A stretch of 17,899 nucleotides of DNA from SHNJ01 sp964458615 (GCA_964458615.1 CAYWJR010000032.1:1-17899), one strand, 5' to 3'; positions 6,745-13,759 are shown, counted from the first letter of the stretch. Notes: a model not told the origin generated them from the letters alone. Numbers and translations are program-made.

Positions 6745-8703
6745 TCAACGCAAATCCAATTTTACGGCTGAACCGGAATATGTTTTTGACGATTCAATTT
6801 GCTGATTGAAACTGCGGATCAGGCAAATCGATCCCTCTTTGTCTTCGCAATAATATAATGTGCCTTGCAATTCATATTTGCCGCCATCTTGCAATTCCGG
6901 CAAATTGAATTTGCCCGATTTCAATTTTGGCAAATCCCAGGATTGAATGATTTTCTTCTGGCCGTCTTTGGCGGTTATAAACAACGCCAGCGCCGACGGC
7001 GCCTCGGCGTTTAATTTCCAACCCGGCAATAAATCCAACTGCACGGCAATTTTTTTATTCGCGGCGGCTTCTATGGCTTTCGTGACATGCAAATTCGGCA
7101 ATGTTTCCGGTTTTGCGTATTCCGCCATGTTCGGGGCAAACATCAATTCAAACGGTTTGGTTTGTTTTTTGGCCATGTCGATTTGCACCAACCGGCTGTT
7201 ATTGGTATCGGCCACCAAATATGTGCCGCTTGTAAACGGGATAATGGCATTGGGTTCGTTCAATTTCGCCGACGCAAACGCGCCAGTATCCGCGCCCGAT
7301 TTCCCGTCGCCGAATATGGTTGTCACATGCCCTGTTGCAACATCGTATTTGCGGATGGCGTGATTGTATGAATCGGCAATCCACACAACGCCGCCTTCCG
7401 CATGCAGCCCCAGCGCATGTTGCAATAACGCTTGGCCTTGTTTGCCGTCTTTCAGGCCGAAATCGAACAACCCCGTGCCGATCAATGTTTTAATATCGCC
7501 CTTGGAGTCCGCAACGCGCAACGAACTGGTTTCGGAATCGACGAAATACAATTTATCGCCGGATACCGACAACCCGCTGGGTTGCGACAGGGAATTGGAC
7601 GGATAAACGCCATCATCGATCGATTCCCGGCCATTGCCTGCGAAAATGCGCAATGTTTTTTTGCCGGTGTCGTAAACGAACAATTGATGGCTGCCCGCGT
7701 TCGCGATCACGATTTCCGCGCGCGTCGGGAAAAACGCCAAATCCCACGGGCTGGCCAGCGCCGTATCCAGCGCGTTCGATCCAGGCGTGAATCTGTATCC
7801 GCCGCGCTCGCCCGTTCCGGCGATGGTCGTTACCTTGCCGGAATTGAAATCGATTTGGCGCAGTTTGTGATTGCCGGTGTCCGCGATATACAAAATATTT
7901 TTATCCAGATCCGGCAAAATGCCTTGGGGTTTGTTGAATCGCGCGGATTTTAAATCGCCGTCCCGGTCGCCTTGTTGTCCATCGCCGATAATTTGCACGA
8001 TCTGGCCATTTTTATCGGCAGTTATGATGCGGTTATGGCTGCTGTCGCTTATAAATAATTCGGCATTTTTAAATCCCGGCGCATGCGCGATTTTTCCGGG
8101 AAAATTCAAAATTGTCGGCGGGCGTTTATTTTTTTCTAAATCCAGCGGCAATGAAGCCGATTGCACGCGCGCGCCATACCGTTCAATCAAACGGGAAACG
8201 TCGGATTCTATTTCCGCCCTATTGCCCTCGCCGCTGTAAACTTCTTCGATTTTTCCTTCGGGATTGATCAAAATCAATGTCGGCCACGCGCGCACCGCGA
8301 ATTGTTGCCAAATTTTAAAAGCCGCGTCATTGACAACCGCATGTTCGATTCCATACCGCAAAATCGCCTGGCGGATATTGTCGCGGTCGCGTTCGTTTTG
8401 AAATTTCGCCGAATGCACGCCGATCACGGTCAATTGATCGCCGAATTTATGTTCCAAATATTGCAAATCCGGGATTACGTGAATGCAATTGATGCAACAA
8501 AACGTCCAAAAATCCAGCAATATAATCCGGCCGGTCAAATCGTCGGCCACAATCGGGCGGGATGTATTCAACCAATCGCTTTCGGATGCGATGGCGCGGT
8601 GCAATGCGGTTTGAGAAAATGGTTTATCTTGGGCGGACGCGCCCATCATCGTCGAGAAAATCATCATGAATCCTATCGCTGCGTATAAGATATATTTGGG
8701 CAT
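6745..8703 (-). CDS. Secreted thioredoxin-like / NHL beta-propeller protein (NHLRC2-like)
   Basis: The 652-residue protein has a signal peptide (1-24, ending ASA before QDKP). A thioredoxin-fold domain follows (about 30-180) with LLDFWTFCCINC at 62-73. The redox pair would be C70 and C73 in the CxxC site, with an extra C69. The cis-Pro region is AVRAWPTLILI. Residues of about 205-530 form an NHL-repeat beta-propeller with repeated IADTGNHKLRQID-like blades. A C-terminal beta domain (531-652) holds two cysteines, C619 and C627. This order, including the CCINC site, is that of animal NHLRC2 and its bacterial relatives. Substrates are unknown; a role in envelope thiol exchange is inferred. The start has TAAGG six bases upstream. 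It lies 18 bp after the TauE/SafE-like gene and is probably co-transcribed with it. Confidence 0.88.
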   Translation of the reverse strand: MPKYILYAAIGFMMIFSTMMGASAQDKPFSQTALHRAIASESDWLNTSRPIVADDLTGRIILLDFWTFCCINCIHVIPDLQYLEHKFGDQLTVIGVHSAKFQNERDRDNIRQAILRYGIEHAVVNDAAFKIWQQFAVRAWPTLILINPEGKIEEVYSGEGNRAEIESDVSRLIERYGARVQSASLPLDLEKNKRPPTILNFPGKIAHAPGFKNAELFISDSSHNRIITADKNGQIVQIIGDGQQGDRDGDLKSARFNKPQGILPDLDKNILYIADTGNHKLRQIDFNSGKVTTIAGTGERGGYRFTPGSNALDTALASPWDLAFFPTRAEIVIANAGSHQLFVYDTGKKTLRIFAGNGRESIDDGVYPSNSLSQPSGLSVSGDKLYFVDSETSSLRVADSKGDIKTLIGTGLFDFGLKDGKQGQALLQHALGLHAEGGVVWIADSYNHAIRKYDVATGHVTTIFGDGKSGADTGAFASAKLNEPNAIIPFTSGTYLVADTNNSRLVQIDMAKKQTKPFELMFAPNMAEYAKPETLPNLHVTKAIEAAANKKIAVQLDLLPGWKLNAEAPSALALFITAKDGQKKIIQSWDLPKLKSGKFNLPELQDGGKYELQGTLYYCEDKEGSICLIRSFNQQIESSKTYSGSAVKLDLR

Positions 8704-8721
8704 TTAAAACCTTAGTTATAT

Positions 8722-9090
8722 CTAGGCCGTAAACCACAAACGCAAAGAGATGCAAATCAAAAAAACGGAAAAACATTTGCGCAGCAAGGATTCATCCATG
8801 CTGATGGCGATTTTGGATCCGAAGTAAACGCCGAAAAACACCCCAAGAGCCAGCAACAAGCCATAAAATATATGATCGTTGGTGATTTTTCCCGACTGAT
8901 AATATTGCAGTACGCCCAAAATACTGACCGGCAACAACAAAGCCATCAGGGAAGTTCCATTCGCGGTCGTTTGCGCAAAACCCAAAACAAGCATCATCAA
9001 AGGGACCATAACAACCCCGCCGCCGATGCCGAACAGCCCCGAACAAATGCCTGCTACAAATCCGGTTGCAATAAGAACCGCGTAAATCAT
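8722..9090 (-). CDS. Half-size TauE/SafE (TSUP) family membrane protein
   Basis: Inner-membrane protein of 122 residues with four predicted helices. It carries the family start GxxxGICSGLFGIGGGVVMVP (about 10-30) and the second block NGTSLMALLLPVSILGVLQYYQSGKI (44-69). Full TSUP proteins have about 250 residues in two such halves, so this is one half and would have to act as a dimer. Half-size members are known. Family members export sulfite, sulfoacetate or other anions, but the substrate is unknown here. The start has GGCGGG four bases upstream, a modest ribosome site. The upstream region runs into the duplicated 55-nt sequence and N-gap, so the promoter cannot be judged. The thioredoxin-NHL gene follows after 18 bp, which suggests a joint redox or sulfur role. 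If the gap is an artifact, the initiator tRNA lies about 60 nt upstream. Confidence 0.85.
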   Translation of the reverse strand: MIYAVLIATGFVAGICSGLFGIGGGVVMVPLMMLVLGFAQTTANGTSLMALLLPVSILGVLQYYQSGKITNDHIFYGLLLALGVFFGVYFGSKIAISMDESLLRKCFSVFLICISLRLWFTA

Positions 9091-9102
9091 GGAACCCGCC
9101 GT

Positions 9103-9157
9103 CAGAAAAAATTGTACGTTTCGAAAACTAAACAGCCGCTTTGGGCAGAAATTGGTT
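9103..9157. repeat. Left copy of 55-nt duplication at gap
   Basis: This stretch is identical, base for base, to 9258-9312. It ends exactly where the Ns begin. The last five bases are the end of the tRNA gene in reverse (the CCA end and two further bases). See the gap entry for interpretation. Confidence 0.97.
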
Positions 9158-9257
9158 NNNNNNNNNNNNNNNNNNNNNNNNNNNNNNNNNNNNNNNNNNN
9201 NNNNNNNNNNNNNNNNNNNNNNNNNNNNNNNNNNNNNNNNNNNNNNNNNNNNNNNNN
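9158..9257. other. Scaffold gap of 100 N
   Basis: Exactly 100 Ns, the conventional placeholder for a gap of unknown length. It is bounded on both sides by the same 55-nt sequence, which suggests two contigs sharing a k-mer overlap that was not merged. Nothing can be said about sequence inside it, and the true gap may be absent. Confidence 0.98.
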
Positions 9258-9312
9258 CAGAAAAAATTGTACGTTTCGAAAACTAAACAGCCGCTTTGGG
9301 CAGAAATTGGTT
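9258..9312. repeat. Right copy of 55-nt duplication at gap
   Basis: Second identical copy of 9103-9157. It begins directly after the Ns and runs into the 3' end of the initiator tRNA gene, which is complete only on this side. Confidence 0.97.
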
Positions 9313-9384
9313 GCGGGGGCTGGATTTGAACCAACGACCTTTAGGTTATGAGCCTAACGAGCTACCAGACTGCTCCACCCCGCG
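9308..9384 (-). tRNA. Initiator tRNA-fMet (CAU)
   Basis: A 77-nt tRNA with encoded CCA. The anticodon loop is CTCATAA (anticodon CAU). It is an initiator because the first acceptor position is a C1-A72 mismatch, followed by six pairs (GCGGGG with CCCCGC). The D stem has A11-U24, also typical of initiators. The anticodon stem is TTAGG/CCTAA, so pair 29-41 is A-U and only two of the three G-C pairs usual for initiators are present. The D stem is GAGC/GCTC and the T stem GTTGG/CCAGC has one wobble pair. Confidence 0.95.
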
Positions 9385-9479
9385 TCACCTTATTATCCAG
9401 CCGGATTGTAACCGGCCGTTTTTATTGAGGAGCCTTGATATAAAGCGGCTGAAGCAAAAAGTAAAGCAATTCCATAGAT

Positions 9480-9508
9480 TTGACACTTATTGTACACAAA
9501 CTTAATAT
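9480..9508 (+). promoter_or_regulatory. Sigma70 promoter for the 248-residue flagellin-like gene
   Basis: A perfect TTGACA (9480-9485), a 17-bp spacer and TAATAT (9503-9508). Transcription would start near 9515 and leave a leader of about 120 nt before the TTG start at 9637. The leader contains a 13-nt near-palindrome AGGATTTAATCCT (9539-9551). Confidence 0.6.
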
Positions 9509-9636
9509 CCTTCAAAGAAACGTATTTACGATTTGTTAAGGATTTAATCCTAAAATAGAGGTTAAGAAGTCCAGGACGGTCTTTCTTTGGGGGGAGTTGC
9601 ACGGCACAGGTAGGTAGCGCCGGAGCAAGACAAAGA

Positions 9637-10383
9637 TTGATTATACAGAATTCAGACGGGCTGAACGCAATCGGCAACCGTTATTTTGGCAGCCAAAATG
9701 CCGCCGATGTCGCGCGCGCGTACAACCGCGTACAAAAAAAATCCGAAACAAATGAAACCGGCATTTACGCAGGCGGACGCAATTCGCAAAAAATCACCGT
9801 GGTCGAAAACGGGATCGAAAGAAAAAATTACGATCCCCTACCCAAACCCAGCACCGATACATTTGTCCGCGCCGGCAATATTTTAACGCGGCTGGGCGAT
9901 ATTGCCGACGAGGTGTCGACCAACACCGATTTGACCGAAATTCAACGCGCGCAATACGACGCAGAATTCCAATATTTAAAACAGCAATTGAAAAATAACG
10001 GTTACGGCAATAACGCCACCGCATCGGCAACCGCGAATCCGGCCAATTCGAAACTGACCAATATCGCGTTAATTCAGGATTCATCGAACGTATTGACCGC
10101 AAGCGCCGCCGCAAGCGCGGGCGCGGACGCGACAAACGGGCTGAACAATTTATTTCTAAACGAAGGCGGCCAGCAAGCGGCGCGTTTGGAACAAAGCAAC
10201 ATCGCCAAGCAGACATACAACGATTACCGCAAATTCGCGATGCCCCAGGCGGAAACCATCGAACAATTGCAAAATTCGTACGCGCGATCGCAAACCGATC
10301 CCACCGCCAGTTTGATTGCGCGGTACAACCCACGCATCGAACAAAATCAAAACCGCCAATCGATTATCAGTTTACTGGCATAA
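9637..10383 (+). CDS. Putative exported flagellin-like protein, paralog A
   Basis: A 248-residue protein with no signal peptide and no membrane segment. It contains no Cys, Trp or His. Residues 81-124 form a helical block, NILTRLGDIADEV...LTEIQRAQYDAEFQYLKQQL, that aligns with residues 63-106 of the gene at 11560 (shared LTxxQR, E[FY]xxLK and GxG). A low-complexity Ala/Asn/Ser/Thr region follows (about 125-175), then Gln-rich helices, and the C-terminus is IISLLA. This pattern resembles flagellin-type proteins, whose first helical domain has a similar LxxLA..R..L..E..xL rhythm and whose end is often SLLx. A canonical flagellin N-terminus is missing, so the name is tentative. The only usable start is TTG at 9637, with GGAG eleven bases upstream; an in-frame stop at 9556-9558 limits longer versions. 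A strong promoter lies upstream and a terminator downstream. Confidence 0.75.
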   Translation: MIIQNSDGLNAIGNRYFGSQNAADVARAYNRVQKKSETNETGIYAGGRNSQKITVVENGIERKNYDPLPKPSTDTFVRAGNILTRLGDIADEVSTNTDLTEIQRAQYDAEFQYLKQQLKNNGYGNNATASATANPANSKLTNIALIQDSSNVLTASAAASAGADATNGLNNLFLNEGGQQAARLEQSNIAKQTYNDYRKFAMPQAETIEQLQNSYARSQTDPTASLIARYNPRIEQNQNRQSIISLLA

Positions 10384-10402
10384 TTGCACTTAAGCGCCAA
10401 AA

Positions 10403-10429
10403 AAAACGCCCGCGAATTGCGGGCGTTTT
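10403..10429. terminator. Bidirectional Rho-independent terminator
   Basis: An 11-bp perfect stem AAAACGCCCGC (10403-10413) with GCGGGCGTTTT (10419-10429) around a GAATT loop. It has a T-run on either strand. It separates the plus-strand gene ending at 10383 from the minus-strand gene ending at 10449 and can stop both. Confidence 0.93.
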
Positions 10430-10448
10430 CATTTGCAACGCAGTTAAT

Positions 10449-11201
10449 TTATTGCGGCACGGATTCGGTTGCCGGTTGCGATTCGGTTGCGGATGGCGCA
10501 TCTGCCGGCTTTGCATCATGCGCGCGCATATGATTTTTGCGTTCATGATGGTCTTTTTTGCCGACATGATGCTTGCCTTCGCGTTTTTCGTGGCCCGGAG
10601 ATGGATTGTCTTTGCCCATCATTTCGCGGCGCTGTTCACGGTGTTCCTTGATCGCTTCGCGCTTTTCCGGCGGCATGTTTTTCATTTTTTCTTTGTGTTT
10701 TTCTTTGAATGCTTGGCGCTCTTCCGGGGTCATGCTGTCCCATTTTTCTTTTCTAGCTTCGCGCTTTTCTTGGCGTTTTTGCATGATGGCTTCTTTTTGT
10801 TCCGGCGGCATGCTATCCCAGCGGTCTTTCATTTTCGCCTTGGCCGCATCGCGTTGTTCCGGCGTCATGCTTTCCCAACGTTCTTTGCCTTTTGCTTTGG
10901 CGGCTTCGCGTTGTTCCGGCGTCATGCTTTGCCATTTTTCGTGGCGGTTTTTCCAAAAAACTTCTTTTTCTTCTTTGGTCAATTGTTCATACGGCTTTTT
11001 CATTTTCTTATTGGCCGTTGCCGCCGTGGTTGCATCGGTTGTACCATTCATTTCATCGGCGACATCGCCCGCAACCGCGTCGATGGCCGACTGATCGGCC
11101 GATACGCCGTCGGTGGATTTCACGTCTTCGGCATGCGCTGGCGCGGCCATCAAAAATGCGGCGACGCCTAGGGTTAAAAATAAGCAAAGTAATTTTTTCA
11201 T
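10449..11201 (-). CDS. Secreted charged 19-residue-repeat protein
   Basis: Predicted periplasmic or secreted protein of 250 residues. A signal peptide spans 1-24 (MKKLL..., cleavage after AHA). Residues 25-66 are acidic and Thr/Ala-rich. From 71 to 191 there are six units of a 19-residue repeat with core WxSMTPEQRxAAKAKxK, beginning at 71, 90, 109, 128, 154 and 173. A seven-residue insertion separates the fourth and fifth units. The pattern predicts long charged helices. The repeats recall DUF3106-type proteins and, more loosely, the LTxxQ motif of CpxP/Spy envelope chaperones. Residues 204-228 hold seven His among Lys and Asp, a possible metal-binding stretch. The start at 11201 is fixed by AAGG seven bases upstream and by the signal peptide; a longer frame from 11372 is not supported. 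The gene lies between the two flagellin-like paralogs, on the opposite strand. Confidence 0.88.
   Translation of the reverse strand: MKKLLCLFLTLGVAAFLMAAPAHAEDVKSTDGVSADQSAIDAVAGDVADEMNGTTDATTAATANKKMKKPYEQLTKEEKEVFWKNRHEKWQSMTPEQREAAKAKGKERWESMTPEQRDAAKAKMKDRWDSMPPEQKEAIMQKRQEKREARKEKWDSMTPEERQAFKEKHKEKMKNMPPEKREAIKEHREQRREMMGKDNPSPGHEKREGKHHVGKKDHHERKNHMRAHDAKPADAPSATESQPATESVPQ
10629..10991 (-). repeat. 57-bp coding repeats (six units)
   Basis: DNA encoding residues 71-191 of the secreted repeat protein. The 19-residue units correspond to 57-bp repeats, diverged at DNA level, with a 21-bp insertion between units four and five. The steady phase indicates growth by tandem duplication. Confidence 0.85.
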
Positions 11202-11559
11202 GGGTAACCTTTCTGGGTTGAATCGAAACGGTTGCAACGAACAGGTGGAAAACAGACACTTGCAAAATACTATGCCTGTTGCCATCGCCGCACAAGCCGC
11301 ATGTATGATTATGCACGGAAATATGACGGAAAAATGTCTGGACATCTTGTTGGCGATTTTGTTCACAAACACCCCGGCACATGCACCAAATTTTGCGCAG
11401 AAAACGCTGATAAATCAGCGGTATAAATCGCTAACCTATTGTTAATGCTTATATGAGATGATAATGGCTGCCATGTAGGCCTTTGAACGCGTCAGGAATG
11501 GGGACCGGTTTTCCGGTAGACGCAATAAAACGATAAAACGTTTTTTGGGGTACACACAC
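11202..11559. other. Divergent intergenic region with small hairpins
   Basis: About 360 bases between the divergent starts at 11201 and 11560 hold no credible gene. A perfect inverted repeat, CGCTGA-TAAA-TCAGCG, lies at 11405-11420 and is followed on the minus strand by TTTT. AT-rich stretches around 11420-11465, including GATAAT at 11460-11465, could hold promoters, but no hexamer pair is convincing. A nested hairpin lies close to the downstream gene and is listed separately. Confidence 0.6.
11489..11523 (+). promoter_or_regulatory. Structured leader hairpin upstream of paralog B
   Basis: Outer stem GCGTC (11489-11493) with GACGC (11519-11523) encloses an inner stem ACCGG (11504-11508) with CCGGT (11513-11517) and a TTTT loop. 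The two stems are joined by an asymmetric internal loop, ten bases AGGAATGGGG on one side and one base on the other. It lies 36 bases before the ATG and could act in mRNA stability or translation control; this is inference from pairing only. Confidence 0.4.
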
Positions 11560-12234
11560 ATGGCAATGACAATCGGCGGATATAATCCGTCCGCGCAAAA
11601 CAATTCCATCCGTTCAACGGCTCCAAAACCGGCCGAAGTTTTCAAAGAGCTGACCAAGCCGAAAAACGCCGACGATTTTTTCAAACCGACGCCGATAACC
11701 GATACCACGCGCCGCCTGGCCGACAGCCCGGTTTATGGCGCCGCCCAAGAAACCATCGGTAAAATGAACGGCCTTGCGCGCCAAGCGGCCGATCCGAATT
11801 TGACCGACGAACAACGCGGTTATTTAAACACCGAATACAACGATTTGAAAAATTCACTGGCCGGTTTGGGAATAGGCACCGATTCCGACCGAACCGCGGA
11901 TCCGAACAACCGTTTATCGTCGTTCGATTTGGGATTAAGTTCGACCGATTTATCATCCGCCGCCAGCGCGGGCGCGGCACAAACGGCGACCGGCAATGCG
12001 TTCAGCGGAATTATCCAACAACAAAGCGGCGTCGAATCGCAGGCATATCGCGCCGAAAACCAAGACCGCGAGGCAGCCACACAGGAATTCGCTGTTGAAA
12101 GTTTTCTGGACAGCCAAAAAGAACAAAGCCGCCAAGACATCGCCGACACGAAATTGAATGCGGCGGTTTCCGCGTACCGCACACAACAAGAAGCATCGGT
12201 CAAACGCGAAGGCGTATTGCGGCTTTTGGCTTAA
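11560..12234 (+). CDS. Putative exported flagellin-like protein, paralog B
   Basis: A 224-residue protein homologous to that at 9637. It also has no signal peptide, no membrane segment and no Cys, Trp or His. The shared block is ETIGKMNGLARQA...LTDEQRGYLNTEYNDLK (64-97), followed by a Gly-rich turn. A Ser/Asp/Ala-rich middle is shared (NxxL then SSAASAGA, about 115-145). Charged Gln/Glu-rich helices follow, and the C-terminus is VLRLLA. The helix block resembles the first conserved helical domain of flagellins, but the usual flagellin N-terminus is missing and function is unproven. I start at ATG 11560 because MAMTIGGYN is the first convincing start; a TTG five codons upstream is possible. 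The ribosome site is weak (GGGG ten bases before). Its stop codon overlaps the stop of the convergent TPR gene. Confidence 0.75.
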   Translation: MAMTIGGYNPSAQNNSIRSTAPKPAEVFKELTKPKNADDFFKPTPITDTTRRLADSPVYGAAQETIGKMNGLARQAADPNLTDEQRGYLNTEYNDLKNSLAGLGIGTDSDRTADPNNRLSSFDLGLSSTDLSSAASAGAAQTATGNAFSGIIQQQSGVESQAYRAENQDREAATQEFAVESFLDSQKEQSRQDIADTKLNAAVSAYRTQQEASVKREGVLRLLA

Positions 12235-13718
12235 TTTTGCCGCGCGGCGTCTTTGCGCGCGATAGACAATAAAACGTGCTGCATGTCCGCGGCGTGATCG
12301 GTGAAAACGATCTTTTGCCGCAATGACGCAGCCCATACCGACGCATCGCGGCACCAAAACCGGCGATCCACCCAATCAATCAACGTTCTATCGACCGCAT
12401 GAACGGTATCTTGTTCCGGATTCATACCTTTGGACAGCTGGTCATATTCGGTTGGATGCATATCATCGCGGTATTTGTCGCAATATTCCCGGAAAATTGC
12501 GGAATCGCAATCCTGGCGCGCCGCGAATTGCCGCAACATAACCATCGCGGGATAGGAATAAGCGATATCCAAAACCGACGTCAATTTCCGATACGCCTGG
12601 GGAACGCGCCCCGTCGCGCAATCGATTCTGGCGCTGAAAACCGCGCTGATTTCGCTTTGCTTGCTTAGCTGTTCTATTTTTTCGCAACACAATGCCATAT
12701 CGGCCAATTCCACATCCATGCCCGCGCATCTGGCTTGAAACAATAAATGCAAATAACGGATCCAACACATCGGGCTTTGCGACCAATGCCGCGCCCCGTA
12801 CCGCGCGGCGATCAACGCTTGTTCGATATTGCCGCTGGCGGCATACGCCTTGGTTACATAATCGTTTGCGGCCGGATCATACCGGTGATCAAACGCCGTT
12901 CTCAATGCCGTATCAATGGCTCGCGCATGCTCGCCCGCGCTGATCAATGCATTGACCAAAGCCATTTTATGCAGCCCGCTTGGTTTTTCTTTGACGACTT
13001 TTTCGGCCACTTGTACCGCTTGTGACCCTTGCCCGGTTAGTATGTAATAACGAACACATGCGATTTGATAATGCACATCGCGGTGCCGATCCGGCACGCG
13101 GGACAAATAATCCCACGCTTTGTGCAGATATTCTTCCCTGGCAAGATGATGCGTTGCGGCCAGCGTAAAATTCAAATAAGCGAGATCCGTCAAAACATAA
13201 TGATTATGCGGTTCGGCCTGTAAAACTTTTTCATACCAATGAATCGCCAAATCGCAATCGCCCATGGTTTTGCATATTTGCGCCATGCGCGTCATGGTAA
13301 TGTAATCGTGTTTATTGTGCCGCCACGCGAACCAAAAAAAATCGTATAATGCGTTGGGCGGAATTTCGTGGCCACGCTTACCGCGATTGTCGAATAAATC
13401 GCCTATGCAGTAATAAACCTGAGAATCTGTGGAATACGCATCAATCAATTCAACAAACAATTGCGCGGCTTTTTGGTCATTCCCGGTTTTGGAACAGGCT
13501 TTGGCCAATGTCAGTTTGGCGAACCTGTTTTGCGGCTGGGTTTGTATCACGGCCTCTAAATGCGCGATTAGCTCGCCATATTGCTCATTTCTAAGCATCG
13601 CCTTGAAATCTGGATCAACAACAGGATTCCACGACCCAGCAAGCTGGATCAGGTGCGCAGCGGAAAGACCGGCATACATATTTTCATAATCGTTTGTACG
13701 CATAATGGTTGTTTTCAT
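12231..13718 (-). CDS. Tetratricopeptide-repeat protein, 495 residues
   Basis: A helical-repeat protein without signal peptide, so probably cytosolic. TPR units are visible from about residue 60 (RFAKLTLAKACSKTGNDQKAAQLFVELI). They continue near 135-200 (MARQIC-like MAQICKTMGDCDLAIHWYEKVLQAEPHNHYVLTDLAYL) and again near 215-320. The C-terminal third has fewer clear repeats. Such proteins are binding scaffolds, and partner and role cannot be read here. The start at 13718 has AGGA almost touching the ATG and a TATAAT box only 14 bases upstream, so the mRNA may be nearly leaderless; ATG at 13703 is an alternative. The final TAA shares the palindrome TTAA (12231-12234) with the stop of the flagellin-like gene, so the two genes converge with overlap and no terminator. 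Antisense effects between them are possible. Confidence 0.85.
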   Translation of the reverse strand: MKTTIMRTNDYENMYAGLSAAHLIQLAGSWNPVVDPDFKAMLRNEQYGELIAHLEAVIQTQPQNRFAKLTLAKACSKTGNDQKAAQLFVELIDAYSTDSQVYYCIGDLFDNRGKRGHEIPPNALYDFFWFAWRHNKHDYITMTRMAQICKTMGDCDLAIHWYEKVLQAEPHNHYVLTDLAYLNFTLAATHHLAREEYLHKAWDYLSRVPDRHRDVHYQIACVRYYILTGQGSQAVQVAEKVVKEKPSGLHKMALVNALISAGEHARAIDTALRTAFDHRYDPAANDYVTKAYAASGNIEQALIAARYGARHWSQSPMCWIRYLHLLFQARCAGMDVELADMALCCEKIEQLSKQSEISAVFSARIDCATGRVPQAYRKLTSVLDIAYSYPAMVMLRQFAARQDCDSAIFREYCDKYRDDMHPTEYDQLSKGMNPEQDTVHAVDRTLIDWVDRRFWCRDASVWAASLRQKIVFTDHAADMQHVLLSIARKDAARQN

Positions 13719-13731
13719 GTCCTATAACGCC

Positions 13732-13759
13732 ATTATACAGATACGTCGATGCCGCACAA
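13732..13759 (-). promoter_or_regulatory. Candidate promoter of the TPR gene
   Basis: On the minus strand a consensus TATAAT (13737-13732) is preceded, after a 16-bp spacer, by TTGTGC (13759-13754). The predicted start near 13725 lies only about seven bases before the ATG at 13718, so translation could be leaderless or use the internal ATG at 13703. Confidence 0.4.

Noticed and set aside
9400..9425. GCCGG/CCGGC hairpin followed by TTTTT near the tRNA
   Set aside because: On the plus strand it would be a weak 5-bp terminator with no gene before it. On the tRNA strand the T-run is on the wrong side.
9393..9677. Minus-strand frame of 94 residues beside the initiator tRNA
   Set aside because: It covers the clear TTGACA/TAATAT promoter of the opposite strand and the start of the paralog A gene. 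It has no ribosome site and no protein-like composition.
10629..10991. Regular 57-bp repeats as a possible CRISPR or non-coding array
   Set aside because: The repeats lie in one open reading frame with protein-level conservation, are directly adjacent, and have no unique spacers.
10452..11171. Plus-strand frame of 239 residues rich in Phe and Met
   Set aside because: It is the antisense of the 19-residue-repeat gene. Its Phe-rich repeats are simply Lys/Glu codons read backwards.
11202..11372. N-terminal extension of the repeat protein to an upstream ATG at 11372
   Set aside because: The internal ATG at 11201 has a good ribosome site and starts a textbook signal peptide. The extension would bury it.
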